Assembly (NCBI GenBank): GCA_902496275.1
Contig: CABVAC010000015.1
Location: 1 to 40,407, forward strand
Origin: an uncultured Collinsella sp.
Lineage (GTDB): Bacteria > Actinomycetota > Coriobacteriia > Coriobacteriales > Coriobacteriaceae
DNA length: 40,407 nt
Direction of reading: 5' to 3'
Shown: positions 14,045 through 22,029 of the stretch, piece after piece
How positions within the stretch are numbered: position 1 is the first letter of the stretch
Layout: every line of letters begins with the position of its first letter
Notes under the pieces: model-generated
What the model saw: the letters and a program-made list of their open reading frames with translations, nothing else
Databases searched by the model: none
Told to the model about the DNA's origin: nothing
Translations under genes and position numbers: made by a program

Positions 14045-16078
14045 ATGATCCTCCTGGTCGACAAGATCGAAAAAAGCTTCGGCGCACGCGTCCTCTTTAG
14101 CGGCGCGTCCTTCCAGATCAACCCCGGTGAGCGCTTCGCGCTCGTGGGCCCCAACGGCGCCGGCAAAACCACCATGCTCAAGATCATCATGGGCATCGAC
14201 AGCCCCGACGCCGGCCAGGTCCAGTACGCCAAGGACTGCCAGGTGGGCTACCTAGAGCAGGAAACCAACCTGGAGCACAAAGACACCACCATCCTCGCCG
14301 AGGTCATGGCCGCTGCCAAGGAAATCCGCCGCATGGGCGAGCGCGCCAACGAGCTGCAGGCCCAGATCACCGAGCTCTCCGAACAAGGCAAGGACGTCGA
14401 CGCGCTCCTCAACGAGTACGGCCAGGTCCAGGACCGCTTTGAGCACCTGGGCGGCTACGAGCTCGAGAGCAACGCGCGCAAAATCCTGTCCGGCCTGGGC
14501 TTTAAGGTCACCGATTTTGAGCGCCCGTGCTCCGAGTTCTCGGGCGGCTGGCAGATGCGCATCGCGCTTGCCAAGCTCTTCCTGCGCCACCCCGACCTGC
14601 TGCTTCTGGACGAGCCCACCAACCACCTGGACCTCGAAAGCGTCCAGTGGCTGCGCGGCTTTATCGCCAACTACGACGGCGCCGTCCTCATCGTCAGTCA
14701 CGACCGTGCCTTCATGGACGCCTGCGTCGACCACGTCGCCGCTCTCGAAAACCGTCGCGTGACCACCTACACCGGCAACTACAGCAGCTACCTCAAGCAG
14801 CGCGAGGACAACCTGGAACAGATGCGCGCCAAGCGAGCCGCCCAGGAGCGTGACATCGCCCACATGCAGGTCTTCGTTGACAAATTCCGCTATAAGCCCA
14901 CCAAGGCCGCCCAGGCGCAGGAGCGCATCCGTAAGATCGAGCAGATTAAAAAGGAACTTGTCATCCTGCCCGAGGGCCACAAGCACATCGACTTTAAGTT
15001 CCCTGACCCGCCGCGCTCCGGCGACATGGTCGTGGGCCTCGAGGGTGTATCCAAGTCCTACGGCGACAAGCACATCTACAGCGACATCGACCTCAAGCTC
15101 TACCGCGGCGAGCACGTGGCGCTCGTCGGCCCCAACGGCGCCGGCAAGTCCACGCTCATGAAGATCCTCGCCGGCCTGGAGCCGCCCACCACCGGCACCC
15201 GCGATCTGGGCACAAACGTGGGCGTAGCCTACTACGCCCAGCACGCACTCGAGGGCATGACCGAGTCCAATACCGTCCTGCAAGAGATCGACACCGTCAC
15301 GCCCAAGTGGACCGTGCCACAGCAGCGCAGCCTGCTGGGCGCCTTCCTGTTTAGCGACAACGATTCCATCGAGAAGCAGGTCCGCGTCCTCTCCGGCGGC
15401 GAAAAGGCGCGTCTGGCACTGGCCAAGATGCTTGTGGCCCCCGAGGCACTCCTGTGCCTGGACGAGCCCACCAACCACCTGGACATCGACTCGGTGGACA
15501 TGCTCGAGAACGCCCTGCAGAACTTCCCCGGCACCATCGTGCTGATCAGCCACGACGAGCACCTGGTACGCGCTGTGGCCAACCGCATCATCGACATCCG
15601 CGATGGCAAGGTCACGGTCTACGACGGCGACTACGACTACTACCTCTACAAGCGTGAGGACCTCGCGGCCCGCGCCGCCGCCGAGACAGCAGGGGAGAGC
15701 GTGCCTGTCGCGGCCAAGTCCGCAAAGGTTACCGCGGCCCAGCCCGATGCGCCCGCCGCCGCTTCCAAACCTGCCGAGGGTAAAAAGACCAAGGAGCAAA
15801 AGCGCGCCGAGGCCCAGGCCCGCGCTGCGCTCAACAAAAAGCTCAAGGGCGTGCGCAACCAGCTCAAGAAGATCGAGACAGAGCTCGACAAAAAGCGCGC
15901 CCGCTATGACGAGCTTATGGAATTGATGGCCAGCGAAGAGCTTTATGCCGATCAGGACAAGTTCAACGCCGCGCTGGGAGAATATAACGGCCTTAAGCAA
16001 GAGCTACCCAAGCTCGAGGACGAATGGCTGGAGCTTTCCACCCAGATCGAAGAGGAGACCGCGCGTGAACTCTCGTAA
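14045..16078 (+). CDS. ABC-F family ATPase (ribosome-associated type)
   Basis: The 677-residue protein has two ATP-binding cassettes and no membrane domain. The first has Walker A GPNGAGKT at residues 35-42, signature FSGGWQMR and LLLDEPTNHLDLES. A linker rich in charged residues (EQMRAKRAAQERDIAHMQVF, then KFRYKPTKAAQAQERI) follows, then a second cassette with Walker A near 362, LSGGEKARLALAKM and CLDEPTNHLD. The C-terminus is an Ala/Pro/Lys linker and a coiled coil (about residues 590-677), as in Uup/YfmR-like members. ABC-F proteins bind the ribosomal E-site and relieve stalling or resist antibiotics. Which subtype this is cannot be said. It heads the long housekeeping run. Confidence 0.92.
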   Translation: MILLVDKIEKSFGARVLFSGASFQINPGERFALVGPNGAGKTTMLKIIMGIDSPDAGQVQYAKDCQVGYLEQETNLEHKDTTILAEVMAAAKEIRRMGERANELQAQITELSEQGKDVDALLNEYGQVQDRFEHLGGYELESNARKILSGLGFKVTDFERPCSEFSGGWQMRIALAKLFLRHPDLLLLDEPTNHLDLESVQWLRGFIANYDGAVLIVSHDRAFMDACVDHVAALENRRVTTYTGNYSSYLKQREDNLEQMRAKRAAQERDIAHMQVFVDKFRYKPTKAAQAQERIRKIEQIKKELVILPEGHKHIDFKFPDPPRSGDMVVGLEGVSKSYGDKHIYSDIDLKLYRGEHVALVGPNGAGKSTLMKILAGLEPPTTGTRDLGTNVGVAYYAQHALEGMTESNTVLQEIDTVTPKWTVPQQRSLLGAFLFSDNDSIEKQVRVLSGGEKARLALAKMLVAPEALLCLDEPTNHLDIDSVDMLENALQNFPGTIVLISHDEHLVRAVANRIIDIRDGKVTVYDGDYDYYLYKREDLAARAAAETAGESVPVAAKSAKVTAAQPDAPAAASKPAEGKKTKEQKRAEAQARAALNKKLKGVRNQLKKIETELDKKRARYDELMELMASEELYADQDKFNAALGEYNGLKQELPKLEDEWLELSTQIEEETARELS

Positions 16079-16361
16079 GGCCGCTGCCGTGGCGATGAGC
16101 ATCATCGCCATCGCTTGTCGCATCTGCGGCATCTTTATGAGCGCGATGACCGTGCTGCTGTGCTTTAGCGGCCTCACCGCCAAACTGCAGATCGTTGGCT
16201 TTGTCGTTGAGCTTTCGCGCGCACTGCCAAGCGCCATCGCCGGCTACGGTGTCATCACGTCGCCCTTTGGTGGCGTGTTTCGCCTGGATTACGCCATCGT
16301 CGCGGTAATCTTGTTTGTGGCCGACTACCTGCTCACGCGCGCCTCGCGCCGCGTCCGCTAG
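16065..16361 (+). CDS. Small two-span membrane protein
   Basis: GTG 16065 overlaps the end of the ABC-F gene by 14 bases and has GAGGAG at 16052-16057, 7 bases upstream. The 98-residue product has two hydrophobic segments (about 8-35 and 68-90) and a basic C-terminus (ASRRVR). No family is recognised. Its coupling to the ABC-F gene and to the following intramembrane protease suggests a membrane role, not further definable. Longer in-frame starts inside the ABC-F gene lack ribosome sites. Confidence 0.7.
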   Translation: MNSRKAAAVAMSIIAIACRICGIFMSAMTVLLCFSGLTAKLQIVGFVVELSRALPSAIAGYGVITSPFGGVFRLDYAIVAVILFVADYLLTRASRRVR

Positions 16362-16370
16362 GAGAGCGCC

Positions 16371-17054
16371 ATGTCCAGCAGCTACATCATGAACCTGCTC
16401 GCCAGCGCCGTCGCCGTCATCGTTGGCATCGTCATTCACGAGAGCGCGCACGCCGCCGCGGCCTGGGCTCTCGGCGACAAAACGGCGCGCTCGCGCGGAC
16501 GCGTATCGCTCAACCCGCTCAACCATATCGACCCGTTTGGCACCATCATCTTGCCGCTGCTCATGCTCGCCGCAGGCGGTCCCGTGTTCGCCTTCGCCAA
16601 GCCCGTGCCCGTCTATCTCAACAACCTTAAGCACCCCAAGCGCGACGAGGTCCTGGTGAGCGTGGCCGGCCCCGCGTCGAACATCGCACTCGCATGCCTC
16701 GCGGCCGCCCTCATGCACGCAACGTACGGCAATCTCTACGCCAGCATGTCCTTTGCCGTGGCGTCGCAGATCATGAACTTCGGCGCCACGTTTATCGTGG
16801 TCAACCTGTCGCTCGCGTTCTTTAACCTCATTCCGATTCCGCCGCTTGATGGCTCGTCGATCATCGTGCCCTTCCTCAAGGGCAAGGCACTCAACAACTA
16901 TTACCGTCTGCAGCAATACGCTATGCCCATCCTCATCCTAGTGCTGTACCTGCTGCCCATGTGGACCGGCATCGATGTAATCGGCCGCTATTTCGACGTT
17001 ACCGTGTATCCGCTCGCTGAGCAGATGCTCAACTTCGCAATCGCCGGCATCTAA
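16371..17054 (+). CDS. Site-2 protease family (M50) intramembrane metalloprotease
   Basis: The 227-residue multi-span protein carries the zinc motif HESAH (residues 23-27) in the first helix and the second active-site motif PIPPLDG with Asp160, together with GPASNIALA near 100. These are the signatures of the compact prokaryotic M50B rhomboid-like S2P group without a PDZ domain. It cleaves substrates within the membrane; the substrate is unknown. In many Gram-positive genomes this gene sits directly before scpA-scpB, as here. Confidence 0.92.
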   Translation: MSSSYIMNLLASAVAVIVGIVIHESAHAAAAWALGDKTARSRGRVSLNPLNHIDPFGTIILPLLMLAAGGPVFAFAKPVPVYLNNLKHPKRDEVLVSVAGPASNIALACLAAALMHATYGNLYASMSFAVASQIMNFGATFIVVNLSLAFFNLIPIPPLDGSSIIVPFLKGKALNNYYRLQQYAMPILILVLYLLPMWTGIDVIGRYFDVTVYPLAEQMLNFAIAGI

Positions 17055-17138
17055 GGTAAACTTACAGGTCGACCGTGCAAAACGGTCGCAACATGCACCC
17101 AAACCGCGCCGCGAAGGCGCCGTCAAAGGAGGTCGAAG

Positions 17139-17951
17139 ATGTCGTATCGCGTGTCGACGCAGGTCTACAGCGGACCGTTCGACCTGCTGCTGCAGCTGGT
17201 AACCCGCCAAAAAGTAGATATCGGCGCCATCTCCATCAGCGAGGTGGCCGAGCAGTACCTTGCCGAGGCCGAGCGCATCGAGGCGCTGGACCTGGACGTA
17301 GCAAGCGACTTTTTGCTGGTCGCGGCAACCCTTTTGGACATCAAGGCCGCCTCTCTGGTGCCGCAGGAGGCCCCGCGCAAAGTCGATGACGACGATGACG
17401 AGTTCGACGAAGACCTCGAAGAACTCAGTGCGCTCGACGGCGACGCCTTGCGCGAGGTCCTGATCCAGCGCCTGATTGCCTACAAGCAGTTTAAAGGCGC
17501 GGCGGCAGCCCTCGGTGCCCGCATGCAGGCCGAAAGTCGCATGCACCCGCGTGTGGCCGGCCCCGACCCCGAGTTCCTAGGACTTATGCCCGACTACCTT
17601 GCCGGCATCACGCTGCGCGGTCTCGCCGTCATCTGTGCCGACCTGGACGGCAAGCGCCAGACCTTCCTGCTGGAGGCCGAGCATGTGGCGCCGCATCGCG
17701 TACCGCTCGACCTGACCGTGGCCTCAGTCGACCGCTTTACCATGACGCACCAAACCTGCACCTTCCGCGAGCTACTGGACGGCGATGCCACCACCGAGCA
17801 GCTCGTCGTCACCTTCCTAGCTATGCTTGAGCTCGCCAAGCGCGGCTCGCTCACGCTGAGCCAGGACGAGATCTTTGGAACCATCCGCATCAACCGCGTC
17901 GAGGGCGCCGAGGCATACGTTCCCGGCGAGGGCCCCGAACTCACCGAATAG
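17139..17951 (+). CDS. scpA: Segregation and condensation protein A
   Basis: The 270-residue kleisin subunit has the family opening YRVSTQVYSGPFDLLLQLVT (residues 3-22) and DIGAISISEVAEQYL. The acidic middle (DDDDDEFDEDLEEL) and the C-terminal winged-helix end (LVVTFLAMLELAKRGSLTLS) also fit. It bridges SMC heads and binds ScpB to form the bacterial condensin. AAAGGAGG lies upstream of the ATG. The 84-base gap before it contains a 7-bp hairpin (17070-17088) and is the largest in this part of the run. Confidence 0.95.
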   Translation: MSYRVSTQVYSGPFDLLLQLVTRQKVDIGAISISEVAEQYLAEAERIEALDLDVASDFLLVAATLLDIKAASLVPQEAPRKVDDDDDEFDEDLEELSALDGDALREVLIQRLIAYKQFKGAAAALGARMQAESRMHPRVAGPDPEFLGLMPDYLAGITLRGLAVICADLDGKRQTFLLEAEHVAPHRVPLDLTVASVDRFTMTHQTCTFRELLDGDATTEQLVVTFLAMLELAKRGSLTLSQDEIFGTIRINRVEGAEAYVPGEGPELTE

Positions 17952-17962
17952 GAGCCGCTAGT

Positions 17963-18691
17963 ATGTCGAACCTTTCCACGCTGGAGGCAAACAGCCTCAA
18001 AGGCGCCCTCGAGGCGCTGCTGCTGGTGTCGAGCGACCCGGTGAGTGCGCCTGCGCTGGCCGGCGCACTGGATATCGCCCCCGGCGAGTGCGCGTCACTG
18101 CTCGCCGAGCTCAAGGTTGAGTACGAGGAGGCCAACCGCGGCTTTCAGCTGCGCGAGGTCGCCGGCGGCTGGCGCCTGTTTACGCATCCCGCTTACCACG
18201 ACGTGGTCGAGGCCTATGTGTTGAGCTGGGACACGCAAAAGCTGTCCCAGGCGGCGCTCGAAACCCTGGCCGTTATCGCATACCACCAGCCCGTCACGCG
18301 CGAGGTGGTCAAGGGCATCCGCGGCGTCAACTCAGACGGCGTCATCGCGTCGCTCGTGGACAAGGGTCTGGTGCGCGAGCTCGGCCGTGACCCCCAGCGC
18401 GGTCAGGCCATCATTTACGGCACGACCAACGCCTTCTTGGAAAAATTCGGCCTGCGCTCCACCCGTGATCTGCCCGATCTGGAGCAGTTTGCCCCCGACG
18501 AGCAGTCGCGTCAGTTTATCCGCGAGCGCCTGAGCGGCCGCAGTATTCAGTCCACGCTCGAGGAGCAGGCCGAGGACCTGGACGAAGAGCGCGAACTGCT
18601 CGATACCGATGTTGAAGATGTTGATGCAGCCGAGGACTTGGAAACCCTGGACGTCGACGAGACCTCGGAGGATTTGCATGACGAGGACTAA
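17963..18691 (+). CDS. scpB: Segregation and condensation protein B
   Basis: The 242-residue protein holds the two winged-helix domains of ScpB: 'LKGALEALLLVSSDPVSAPA' at the start and 'LSQAALETLAVIAYHQPVTR' with 'EVVKGIRGVNSDGVIASLVD' in the centre. 'LEKFGLRSTRDLPDLEQFAP' follows. The last 60 residues are a highly acidic tail (DLDEERELLDTDVEDVDAAE), longer than usual. It dimerises and binds ScpA within the SMC complex. It follows scpA by 11 bases. Confidence 0.95.
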   Translation: MSNLSTLEANSLKGALEALLLVSSDPVSAPALAGALDIAPGECASLLAELKVEYEEANRGFQLREVAGGWRLFTHPAYHDVVEAYVLSWDTQKLSQAALETLAVIAYHQPVTREVVKGIRGVNSDGVIASLVDKGLVRELGRDPQRGQAIIYGTTNAFLEKFGLRSTRDLPDLEQFAPDEQSRQFIRERLSGRSIQSTLEEQAEDLDEERELLDTDVEDVDAAEDLETLDVDETSEDLHDED

Positions 18692-18713
18692 CGAAGTGGG
18701 GGAGACGCGCGCC

Positions 18714-19640
18714 ATGGGCAACGCAGTACCCGCAGCCGACGCCCAGCCCGTCTATCCGCACACCATGCGCCTGCAGCGCTTTTTGGCACGCGCGGGCGTG
18801 GCGAGCCGCCGCGGCTCAGAGGACCTGATGACCGCTGGCCGCGTGACCGTTAACGGCCAGGTCGCGACCGAACTGGGCACCAAGGTCGATGTCGACCGCG
18901 ATCACATTGAGGTCGACGGCATACCCGTCAAGCTCGACCAGGGCGCCGTATACCTGATGCTCTACAAGCCGACCGGCTACCTCACCACCATGAGCGACCC
19001 GCAGGAGCGCCCTTGTGTGGCCGACCTGGTCCCGCGCGACCGCTTTCCGGGGCTCTTTCCGGTGGGCCGCCTGGACCGCGACACCACGGGACTGTTGCTC
19101 TTCACGACCGACGGCGACCTTTCGCAGGACCTGCTGCATCCCAGCAAGCACGTTTACAAGACATACCAGGCGCTGGTGGACGGCAGTCTGTCCGACCGCG
19201 ATCTCACGCCGCTGCGTCGCGGCATCGAGCTCGACGACGGCGTCTGCCAGCCGGCAATCTGCCGCGTCATCACCGCACGCGAGGCCGAGGCCGTAGCTCC
19301 CCAGGGGGTCAAGCCCGGTACCACCGCCGTGGAGGTCATCATCCGCGAGGGTCGCAAGAATCAGGTTAAGCGCATGTTGAGCAAGATTCACCATCCGGTA
19401 ATTCGTCTGCATCGCTGCAACTTTGCCGGCCTTGAGCTCGAGGGCGTGGCCAAGGGCTCGTGGCGCGAACTCACCGACCGCGAGGTGCAGATCCTCAAAA
19501 GCGGTGGCATCCCTCCCAAGCAGGCCAGCGCCATGCGCGATAGCAAGCCCCAAGACACGCCCGCCAGCCGCACGCGTCACCACGGCAGCCACGGCTCCGC
19601 ACCCAAGCGTAACACCTACCGCGAGCGCTACACGGGCTAG
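18714..19640 (+). CDS. rluB: 23S rRNA pseudouridine synthase, RsuA/RluB family
   Basis: From ATG 18714 (GGGGGAG at 18697-18703) the 308-residue protein has an N-terminal S4 RNA-binding domain (MRLQRFLARAGVASRRGSED) and the catalytic motif VGRLDRDTTGLLLFTTDG with Asp121. 'EGRKNQVKRMLSKIHHPVIR' is typical of the RluB branch. It isomerises a uridine in ribosomal RNA. The C-terminal 50 residues are disordered and basic. An alternative ATG 18678 would overlap scpB. Whether the target is in 23S (RluB) or 16S (RsuA) rRNA is judged from family resemblance and the scpB neighbourhood. Confidence 0.88.
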   Translation: MGNAVPAADAQPVYPHTMRLQRFLARAGVASRRGSEDLMTAGRVTVNGQVATELGTKVDVDRDHIEVDGIPVKLDQGAVYLMLYKPTGYLTTMSDPQERPCVADLVPRDRFPGLFPVGRLDRDTTGLLLFTTDGDLSQDLLHPSKHVYKTYQALVDGSLSDRDLTPLRRGIELDDGVCQPAICRVITAREAEAVAPQGVKPGTTAVEVIIREGRKNQVKRMLSKIHHPVIRLHRCNFAGLELEGVAKGSWRELTDREVQILKSGGIPPKQASAMRDSKPQDTPASRTRHHGSHGSAPKRNTYRERYTG

Positions 19641-19706
19641 GCAACCCGCCGCGCCCCAAAGCCCGCGAACCATACCAGCACGTCACCCATCGAAAGGAAG
19701 CATTGC

Positions 19707-20393
19707 ATGATCGTCGCCATCGACGGCCCCGCCGGTTCCGGCAAGTCCACCATCGCCAAGGAGATCGCCCGCCAGCTGGGCTTTAACAAGCTCGACACGG
19801 GCGCCATGTATCGCGCCGTCACCTTCGCCGCGCTCGACCGCGGCATCGATCTGGACGACGAGGCGGCAATCGACGCCCTCGCCGAGCAGATCGAAATTCG
19901 CTTTACCAACGGCACCGGCGAGGATACGCGCCTGACCATTGACGGCCAGGACGCTTCGGCCGCCATCCGCACCCCGCAGGTCGACGCTAACGTGTCCAAG
20001 GTCTCGGCCTATCCGGGCGTGCGCGCCGCCATGCTCATCCACCAGCGCCGCGCCGCCGAGGACCGCGATATCGTCGCCGAGGGTCGCGACATCGGCACCG
20101 TCGTGTTCCCCAACGCGCAGGTCAAGGTGTTCCTAACCGCCGACCCGCGTGAGCGCGCCCGCCGCCGTGTGCTGCAGCGTCACCAAAACGACGCGCAGCC
20201 GCTCACGTCCGAGCAGCTCGAGGCCGAGGTCGACGAGACCCTCGACGCCCTTAAGCAGCGCGACAAGCTCGACAGCAGTCGCGAGGTCGCCCCGCTCGTG
20301 CCCGCCGAGGACGCCGTGCACGTCGACTCCACCGCCCACACCATCGATGAGGTCGTCCGCACTATCGAGGACCTCATCAACCAAAGGAGGTAG
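19707..20393 (+). CDS. cmk: Cytidylate kinase
   Basis: The 228-residue P-loop kinase has GPAGSGKST at residues 7-15, the CMP-binding LDTGAMYRAVTFAA and AEGRDIGTVVFPNAQVKVFL. 'ADPRERARRRVLQRH' forms the lid. It phosphorylates CMP and dCMP with ATP, feeding nucleotide and CDP-diacylglycerol synthesis. GAAAGGAAG precedes the ATG. It is followed 3 bases later by the acyltransferase gene, a common pairing in Gram-positive genomes. Confidence 0.96.
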   Translation: MIVAIDGPAGSGKSTIAKEIARQLGFNKLDTGAMYRAVTFAALDRGIDLDDEAAIDALAEQIEIRFTNGTGEDTRLTIDGQDASAAIRTPQVDANVSKVSAYPGVRAAMLIHQRRAAEDRDIVAEGRDIGTVVFPNAQVKVFLTADPRERARRRVLQRHQNDAQPLTSEQLEAEVDETLDALKQRDKLDSSREVAPLVPAEDAVHVDSTAHTIDEVVRTIEDLINQRR

Positions 20394-20396
20394 CCC

Positions 20397-21125
20397 ATGC
20401 GCCTGTTTAAGCAGACGCCCGAGGATTATTACAACGCTCCTTATGCAGAGTTTCCAGCGCTCATCCGCGGCACCGTCGTCGTGGTCATGGCAATCCTTTG
20501 GGCCTTCTCCAAGCTCATGTGGCGCTGGAAAGTCGAGGATGCCGATCTGCTGTTTGAGCGCCAGGAAGGCCGCGGCAGCGTGGTCATCTGCAACCACACC
20601 TCGATGGCCGAGCTCTTGGCCGTGGAGACGGCGCTGTTCTTTGGGGGCCGCCGCATTCGACCCATCTTTAAGTCCGAGTTCGCCAAGAGCAAGATTGTGC
20701 GCTGGGCCTTTAGCCGCGTGGGCGGCATCCCCGTGGAGCGTGGTACTGCCGATATGAAGTGTCTGCGCGCCGCCCAGCATGCGCTGCAGCGCGGCGAGGA
20801 CGTTCTGATCTTCCCCGAGGGCACGCGCATCCGCTCGCGCGAGATCAAGCCCGAGGTCCACGGCGGTTTTGCGCTCATCGCCCAGATGGGCAAAGCACCC
20901 GTCAACCCGCTCGCAATCTGTGGCTGGTCCGACATCACGCCTGCGGGCAAAAAGATCATGCGTCCCAAGAAGTGCTGGATCCGCGCCGGCAAGGCCGTCT
21001 CGCTTTCCGATGCACCCGCCGGGCTTAAGCGCACGGAGCGCCTGGCCTGGTTTGAGTCCGAGGCCATGAACCGCGTCTACGCTATGCGAGACGAGCTGTG
21101 CGCCGAGCATCCGGGCAGGTTCTAG
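20397..21125 (+). CDS. plsC: 1-acyl-sn-glycerol-3-phosphate acyltransferase (PlsC family)
   Basis: The 242-residue protein has an N-terminal membrane segment (about 24-42) and the PlsC blocks: NHTSMAE (66-72), GGIPVERG (109-116) and IFPEGTRIRS (138-147). The family's catalytic box is normally NHxxxxD. Here the acidic residue after His67 and four residues is Glu72, giving HX4E. The enzyme makes phosphatidic acid from lysophosphatidic acid at the membrane. AAAGGAGG overlaps the end of cmk, so the two are coupled. Confidence 0.9.
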   Translation: MRLFKQTPEDYYNAPYAEFPALIRGTVVVVMAILWAFSKLMWRWKVEDADLLFERQEGRGSVVICNHTSMAELLAVETALFFGGRRIRPIFKSEFAKSKIVRWAFSRVGGIPVERGTADMKCLRAAQHALQRGEDVLIFPEGTRIRSREIKPEVHGGFALIAQMGKAPVNPLAICGWSDITPAGKKIMRPKKCWIRAGKAVSLSDAPAGLKRTERLAWFESEAMNRVYAMRDELCAEHPGRF

Positions 21126-21127
21126 CC

Positions 21128-22027
21128 ATGAGTGAAAACGTGACGAACACTGCCGCGACTGCGTCCGACCAGGACGGCGCGCCCATCATCGAGATTGCAG
21201 CCCACGCCGGCACTTGCTACGGCGTACAGCGCGCGCTCGACATGGCGCTGGCCGCCGCGCCGCAGGCAGGGGAGAGCACTCAGGTCCATACCTTGGGTCC
21301 GCTCATCCATAACCCCATCGTGGTACGCGAGCTCGCTGAGGCAGGCGTTGGCTTGGCCGAGAACCTGGACGACGCATCGTCGGGCACCGTGATCATCCGC
21401 GCCCACGGCGTGGTGCCACAGGTGATCGATACTGCCCGCAAGCGCGATCTCAACGTGGTCGACGCCACCTGCCCTTACGTCAAGAAGGTCCACGTGGCCG
21501 CCGAGCGGCTGGTGCGCGAGGGCTATCGCGTACTCGTCGTGGGTGAGCCGGGCCATCCCGAGGTCGAGGGCATTCTGGGTCACGCCGGCGATGATGCGCA
21601 GGTCGTGAGCTGTGCCGCTGACGCCAACGCCTTGTCGCTCAAGGGCAAGGTAGGCCTCGTCGTGCAGACCACCCAGACCGCGCAGAACCTCGCCGAGGTC
21701 GTGGCGGCTATCACCCCGCGCGTGCAGGAGCTGCGTGTGATCAACACCATCTGCGCCGCCACGAGTGAGCGTCAACAGGCAGCAGCCACACTTGCCAACC
21801 GCTGCGACTGCATGGTCGTCGTAGGCGGCAAGAACTCGGGCAACACCCGCCGCTTGGCTCAAATTTGCGCAGACGCCTGCGAGCACACGCATCACATCGA
21901 GGAAGCTTCCGAGCTCCAGGACGCGTGGTTTACCGACGCTCACCACATCGGCATCACCGCCGGAGCCTCCACCCCGCAAGAACACATCGAGCGCGCCGTC
22001 GAGCGCATCAAGGAGCTTTACCGCTAA
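21128..22027 (+). CDS. ispH: 4-hydroxy-3-methylbut-2-enyl diphosphate reductase
   Basis: ATG 21128 begins 2 bases after the plsC stop. The 299-residue protein has the three cluster-binding cysteines in their family contexts: HAGTCYGVQRAL (Cys30), VDATCPYVKKVH (Cys113) and NTICAATSERQ (Cys207). GGKNSGNT and the C-terminal ITAGASTPQ are also present. It makes IPP and DMAPP in the last step of the non-mevalonate isoprenoid pathway, using a [4Fe-4S] cluster. It is the single-domain form, not the fusion with ribosomal protein S1 found in some clostridia. Confidence 0.96.
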   Translation: MSENVTNTAATASDQDGAPIIEIAAHAGTCYGVQRALDMALAAAPQAGESTQVHTLGPLIHNPIVVRELAEAGVGLAENLDDASSGTVIIRAHGVVPQVIDTARKRDLNVVDATCPYVKKVHVAAERLVREGYRVLVVGEPGHPEVEGILGHAGDDAQVVSCAADANALSLKGKVGLVVQTTQTAQNLAEVVAAITPRVQELRVINTICAATSERQQAAATLANRCDCMVVVGGKNSGNTRRLAQICADACEHTHHIEEASELQDAWFTDAHHIGITAGASTPQEHIERAVERIKELYR

Positions 22028-22029
22028 CC

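Noticed and set aside
14252..16000. Long minus-strand frame opposite the ABC-F gene
   Set aside because: Antisense shadow of a GC-rich gene; the plus strand carries clear ABC-F motifs in both cassettes.
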